Part shown: positions 60,601 to 64,000 of the stretch, in pieces | Layout: the number at the start of each line of letters is the position of its first letter | Numbering within the stretch: the first letter of the stretch is position 1 | Assembly (NCBI RefSeq): GCF_018398335.1 | Contig: NZ_JAHBRX010000002.1 | Coordinates: forward strand, 1,736,001 to 1,800,000 | Length of the DNA stretch: 64,000 bases | Reading direction: 5' to 3' | Source: Chelatococcus sp. HY11 | GTDB taxonomy: Bacteria > Pseudomonadota > Alphaproteobacteria > Rhizobiales > Beijerinckiaceae | The notes under the pieces: model-generated | What the model saw: the letters and a program-made list of their open reading frames with translations, nothing else | The model's database searches: none | Told to the model about the DNA's origin: nothing | Made by a program: the position numbers and the translations under genes

Positions 60601-61803
60601 TTACTTGCTGAGCCGCATCGGGGAGACGGCGGCAGCATCCGGATAAACCGTGACGAGCTTGCCGTCCTGCCACTGCATTCCCATCATCTTCGCGCGCTCG
60701 TTCTGGTTGTTCTTTCCGAACTTCATGCCGTAACCGGCCGCCGTCACGCCTTCGCCGATGTCGATGTTATTGACGGCCGCCACGATCGCGTCCGGCGTAA
60801 AGCCTTTGCCCTTGTTGAGCGCCTCAAGCAAAACCTTGGCGCCGACATAGTTGTTGAGCGAATGGCCTGAGCGCGGGGGCTCACCGTATTTCTTCCTGTA
60901 CGCCTCGACGAAATTCTCCAGACCGGGCGTATACTTCGTGTTGACGAGGAACTGGGTGAAATCCGCATCCAGAACGCCATCGATAACCTTATGGCCGACG
61001 GCGTCGGCTGTCGGCTGCATGGAGTAGCCACCGCCACCGCCGATAATGGCAGCCGGCTTGAAATTGGCTTCATTGGCCTGCTGGAGAAAGAGCACCGAGT
61101 CGTTCTGGTAAGATGTTTGCAGAACGATATCGACACCGCGCTGCTTGAGATCCAGCACCAGCGAGGACATATCGACCGTCGATGCGGGATAGCCCTGCGA
61201 GGCGACGACGTTCAAGCCTGCTTCTGCCGCATATTTCCTCTGGTGTCCGGCAACTGAGGTTCCATAACTGGAATCCTCATAGATGATGCCGATCTTCAAA
61301 TCCTCCGGCTTCTTGCCGATGCCGGGAGCGACCTTGTTGACGATCATCTCGACGATCAACTTGCCCATGTCCTCGGCGGTCGGATTGGTGCGGTACAGAA
61401 ACTTCAAGCCGCGACCTGTGACCTCGTCGGCGACCGCGCCCATTTCAAAATAGGGGATGCCGGAGAGTTCGGCGACCTGGCTCGCCGCGATGGAACGGGC
61501 CGACGAATAGGAGCCGAAGATGGCGGCGACCTTTTCGCGGGAGATCAGGCGGCGGGCCTCGCCGATCGCCTGGTTGTTGTCCACGGCGTCGCCGCGAACC
61601 AGCACCACTTTTTCGCCTTGGACGCCGCCCGCGGCGTTGATCTCGTCGACCGCGATCTCCAGGCCCCGCGCGCTTTCATCGCCGAGAAGCGCGAGCTGGC
61701 CGCTGAAGGGATAGAGGGCGCCGAATTTGACGTCCGCATGGGCCGCCGTGGCCGTGAACAGCACGGCCACGGCGGTCGTCTTCAGCAACAATGACAATTT
61801 CAT
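60601..61803 (-). CDS. LIV-type ABC transporter substrate-binding protein
   Basis: This 400-residue periplasmic protein starts at MKLSLLLKTTAVAVLFTATA (ATG 61803), a clear signal peptide. Peripla_BP_6 features are GALYPFSGQLALLGDESARG near residue 30, VDEINAAGGVQGEKVVLVRG near 52, SREKVAAIFGSYSSARSIAA near 84 and KIGIIYEDSSYGTSVAGHQR near 172. The ligand is unknown; similar proteins bind amino acids, urea or aromatic acids. It leads the transporter genes and is 57 bases after the ThDP enzyme, which is likely upstream in the same transcript. Confidence 0.92.
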   Translation of the reverse strand: MKLSLLLKTTAVAVLFTATAAHADVKFGALYPFSGQLALLGDESARGLEIAVDEINAAGGVQGEKVVLVRGDAVDNNQAIGEARRLISREKVAAIFGSYSSARSIAASQVAELSGIPYFEMGAVADEVTGRGLKFLYRTNPTAEDMGKLIVEMIVNKVAPGIGKKPEDLKIGIIYEDSSYGTSVAGHQRKYAAEAGLNVVASQGYPASTVDMSSLVLDLKQRGVDIVLQTSYQNDSVLFLQQANEANFKPAAIIGGGGGYSMQPTADAVGHKVIDGVLDADFTQFLVNTKYTPGLENFVEAYRKKYGEPPRSGHSLNNYVGAKVLLEALNKGKGFTPDAIVAAVNNIDIGEGVTAAGYGMKFGKNNQNERAKMMGMQWQDGKLVTVYPDAAAVSPMRLSK

Positions 61804-61860
61804 GTGTTTCCTCCCGGTTATATTATTGCGAGCCAAATCAGGGATAGCCCGCTGCAATCA

Positions 61861-63603
61861 TCAGTAATTCAGGGCGTCCTTGCCCTCGAAGACGGTGATC
61901 GGCGGATGGGCGCGCTCGTCGGTGACGACATCGATGACCGTGACATCGTTGCGCGCGAGCGCCTCCTTCAAGGCGGGCAGAAAGTCGACAGGCTTCTCCA
62001 CACGTATCCCGCTGCAGCCGCAAGCCCGCGCGATCGCGGCATGGTCCACCGCCTCGAAGTCGACGACATCGGTGAAATTGCCGAAGAGGCTGAGCTCGGC
62101 ATGCTTCTGGTAGCCGAGGATTTGGTTGTTCAGGACGACGAGAACGATCGGCAGCTTCATGCGCCGCGCGGTCTCGAGCTCCGACCATACGTGTCCGAAA
62201 CCGCCATCACCGGTGACCGCGATCACCGGCGCGTCGGGTCGGGCGGCCTTGGCGCCGAGTGCGAAAGGCAGGCCCCAGCCGAGGCCGGCGAGGCCGCGCG
62301 GCGTGAGGAAGCGCTGTCCCGCTTTGCGAGCGGTGAGGAAATTGGCGATCCAGATCGACGAATAGCTCGCATCCGCGACGACGATGCTCTCCGGCGTGAG
62401 CACGCTGTCGATATCGGCCATCAGTCGTTCCGGGCGCACCGGCACCGCATCGAGATCGACAAGCTGCTTCATGTCTTCGGCGTGCAGCTTGCGCCCCTGG
62501 GCGATCTTGTCCTCCAGCGCAGGCCGCCGCGCCGCAAGTGAGGCGGGTTTGGCCGCTTCGACCGCCGTCGTGAGCGCGGCAAGCGTCAGCTTGGCATCGC
62601 CGGCGAGGCGGAGCGCCTCGTAGTTGCGACCGATTTCGTTGCTGTCGATGTCGATGTGGATGTAGCGCGCCTGCGGCGGATAGAGCGACCAGCTGTCCGT
62701 GCCGTTCTGGTTGGTGCGGTTGCCGACGAGCACGACCACATCCGCCTCGGTGACGAGGTCCCGCAGATGTGAGGAACGCCCGCGCGGCGCCATGAAATAT
62801 CCGACCACGCCAACGGAGAGCGGGTTGGTCTCGTCCACCGCGCCCTTGCCCATGACGGTCGTCGCAACGGGGATGCCCAGCGCCTGCAGGGCTGCAAGCT
62901 CGGCGGAAGCCTGCGAGGCGTGGACACCGCCGCCGGCGATGACGATGGGTGCCTTGGCCCCGGCGATCAGCTTGGCCGCCTCGGCCACGCGCGCCGGATC
63001 GGCGGCCGTGCGGTCAAGTGGGAAGGTGCCGAGATGGCTCGCGCGCTGGGGCGCCTCGGGCGCGAAATCCGGGCGTTCGTCGAGCACGTCGAGCGGCACC
63101 AGCAGCACGGCCGGGCCGGCCCGGCCGCTGGCGGCCGCCGTGAAGGCCATGTCCACGTAGTCATCGATGCGCGCGGGATCCTCGACCCGGCGGATCCATT
63201 TGGCGACACCGCCGAACAGCGCGAAATGGTCGAGTTCCTGGAAGGCGTTCTTGTCCGTGAACTTGCGGCTGACGTCCTGGACGATGGCGACCACCGGGAT
63301 CGAGGCCTTCAGCGCTTCGGCGAGGCCGGGCACCAAGAGCGTCGCGGCCGGGCCGTTCTGCGCCGTGACGACGGCGACCTTGCCGGAAATGCGCGCATAG
63401 GCATCGGCCATGGCCGCGCCCGCGTTTTCCGTGCGATAGCCGACCTGGCGGATACCGTAGTCGGGCGCGGCGAGAAAGAGCGCCGAAGGGATGCTCTGGC
63501 CGAAGATCTCCCGCACGCCATGGCGCTGCAAGGCCGCGGCGATGAGATGCGCGCCGGTGATGTTGCTGGCTGCGCGCGGCGCGGGCTTGGTCACTGCGTT
63601 CAT
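61861..63603 (-). CDS. Thiamine-diphosphate-dependent enzyme, acetolactate-synthase-like
   Basis: This 580-residue three-domain ThDP enzyme starts at MNAVTKPAPRAASNI (ATG 63603). The cofactor-activating Glu is Glu59 in GYRTENAGAAMADAY. The ThDP motif is GDGGFGHVWSELE near 462, ending LNNQ about 28 residues later. A central DHS-like nucleotide-fold domain lies near 200-330 (APIVIAGGGVHASQASAELA). The sequence is of the benzoylformate decarboxylase/acetolactate synthase group; no regulatory IlvH-like subunit lies near. It probably decarboxylates or ligates a 2-oxoacid derived from the LIV-imported substrate. Confidence 0.9.
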   Translation of the reverse strand: MNAVTKPAPRAASNITGAHLIAAALQRHGVREIFGQSIPSALFLAAPDYGIRQVGYRTENAGAAMADAYARISGKVAVVTAQNGPAATLLVPGLAEALKASIPVVAIVQDVSRKFTDKNAFQELDHFALFGGVAKWIRRVEDPARIDDYVDMAFTAAASGRAGPAVLLVPLDVLDERPDFAPEAPQRASHLGTFPLDRTAADPARVAEAAKLIAGAKAPIVIAGGGVHASQASAELAALQALGIPVATTVMGKGAVDETNPLSVGVVGYFMAPRGRSSHLRDLVTEADVVVLVGNRTNQNGTDSWSLYPPQARYIHIDIDSNEIGRNYEALRLAGDAKLTLAALTTAVEAAKPASLAARRPALEDKIAQGRKLHAEDMKQLVDLDAVPVRPERLMADIDSVLTPESIVVADASYSSIWIANFLTARKAGQRFLTPRGLAGLGWGLPFALGAKAARPDAPVIAVTGDGGFGHVWSELETARRMKLPIVLVVLNNQILGYQKHAELSLFGNFTDVVDFEAVDHAAIARACGCSGIRVEKPVDFLPALKEALARNDVTVIDVVTDERAHPPITVFEGKDALNY

Positions 63604-63674
63604 GCTCCTGTTTCCTTCCGTGGCGCCTGGGCGCCCTGATGCCGTGGCGCTCACGCGCCCGCTTGATGTGGCGC

Positions 63675-64000
63675 TTAAGCGCCGTCCTGCATGACAAGAA
63701 CGATCTTCCCCACATGCGCGCCGGCATCCATGCGGGCATGGGCCTTGGCGACGTCAGCTAGGGGGAAGGTTGAATCGATGAGAGGCTTGGCCTTACCGGC
63801 CGTGAGCAGCGGCAGCACGTGTTCGGCCAGCGATGCGGTGAGCGCCGCCTTCATGGCGACGGGCCGCGCCCTGAGCGTGGCGCCCGTGAAGGTGATGCGC
63901 TTCATCAGAAGCGGCAGCAGATCCAGCTCGAGCTTCGAGCCGCGCTGAAAGGCGATCTGCGCGATGCGCCCGTCGGCGGCGATGCAATCGAGATTGCGCG
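63675..64000 (-). CDS. NAD(P)H:quinone oxidoreductase / zinc-independent MDR family, C-terminal part
   Basis: The last 108 codons of an MDR-family gene whose 5' part is beyond the right edge. Sequence reads NLDCIAADGRIAQIAFQRGS near the edge, MKRITFTGATLRARPVAMKA, then PLIDSTFPLADVAKAHARMD and the end HVGKIVLVMQDGA, typical of PIG3/QOR-type quinone oxidoreductases. The stop is at 63675-63677. It is 71 bases upstream of the ThDP enzyme on the same strand. Confidence 0.88.
   Translation of the reverse strand, partial: RNLDCIAADGRIAQIAFQRGSKLELDLLPLLMKRITFTGATLRARPVAMKAALTASLAEHVLPLLTAGKAKPLIDSTFPLADVAKAHARMDAGAHVGKIVLVMQDGA

Noticed and set aside
1-64000. CRISPR array, transposase, prophage or tRNA gene
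   Set aside because: No regularly spaced repeat with spacers, no transposase or integrase motif and no tRNA cloverleaf was found; the 12-bp tandem units have no spacers.

Overview
This window is high-GC DNA with dense genes and short gaps, and it looks like an accessory catabolic region of an alphaproteobacterial chromosome or large plasmid. The gene families (YdcH/DUF465, an ScfR/RamB-type fatty-acyl regulator, a fused LivM-LivG, a LtrA protein) and several dispersed intergenic palindrome families point to Hyphomicrobiales, possibly near Chelatococcus, Bosea or Methylobacterium. That placement is inference from gene style, not a database match. I see no rRNA, tRNA, CRISPR array, transposase or phage gene.

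Layout. Positions 1-3364: a sugar-type ABC binding protein (cut by the left edge) with two uncharacterised proteins, divergent from a LacI regulator across a perfect 16-bp operator. 3510-7413: two regulator/short-chain dehydrogenase pairs (IclR with SDR, LysR with SDR). 7702-11138: a small membrane protein, LtrA, a DUF924 protein and an L,D-transpeptidase. 11307-14544: a tartrate/D-malate dehydrogenase-type enzyme divergent from pxpBC, with pxpA missing. 14621-20968: a sulfolactate-degradation module (GntR/HutC regulator, TctC-type binding protein, ComC, SlcC, SuyB, SuyA) with related operator-like sequences on both sides. 21178-29860: a small conserved protein, a CopA-type ATPase, an EamA transporter, an orphan ABC ATPase, the ScfR-like regulator with a phased repeat array, and YdcH.

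29999-45413: ilvA and two RidA-like genes, then a long minus-strand operon that reads GntR, two duplicated peptide-binding proteins, DppB, DppC, SDR, a NodB/imidase-like hydrolase, gamma-glutamyltransferase, DppD, DppF and RidA. It looks like uptake and degradation of a gamma-glutamyl or other amide-bearing compound. 44712-52046: a GntR/FCD regulator divergent from CaiB/BaiF CoA-transferase, enoyl-CoA hydratase, a leaderless binding-protein-like protein and a TRAP transporter, which suggests uptake and CoA-dependent catabolism of an organic acid. 52065-64000: thiolase, GMC oxidoreductase, an AroE-like dehydrogenase, an SDR, a LIV-type ABC transporter, a ThDP enzyme and the 3' part of a quinone-oxidoreductase-like gene.

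The common theme is substrate import (ABC, TRAP and TTT binding proteins) tied to dehydrogenases, lyases and CoA enzymes, each under a local one-component regulator (LacI, IclR, LysR, GntR). Several operators can be read directly as palindromes. Four binding-protein genes or gene pairs are followed by strong palindromic elements before the next gene, a layout consistent with control of transcript ends.
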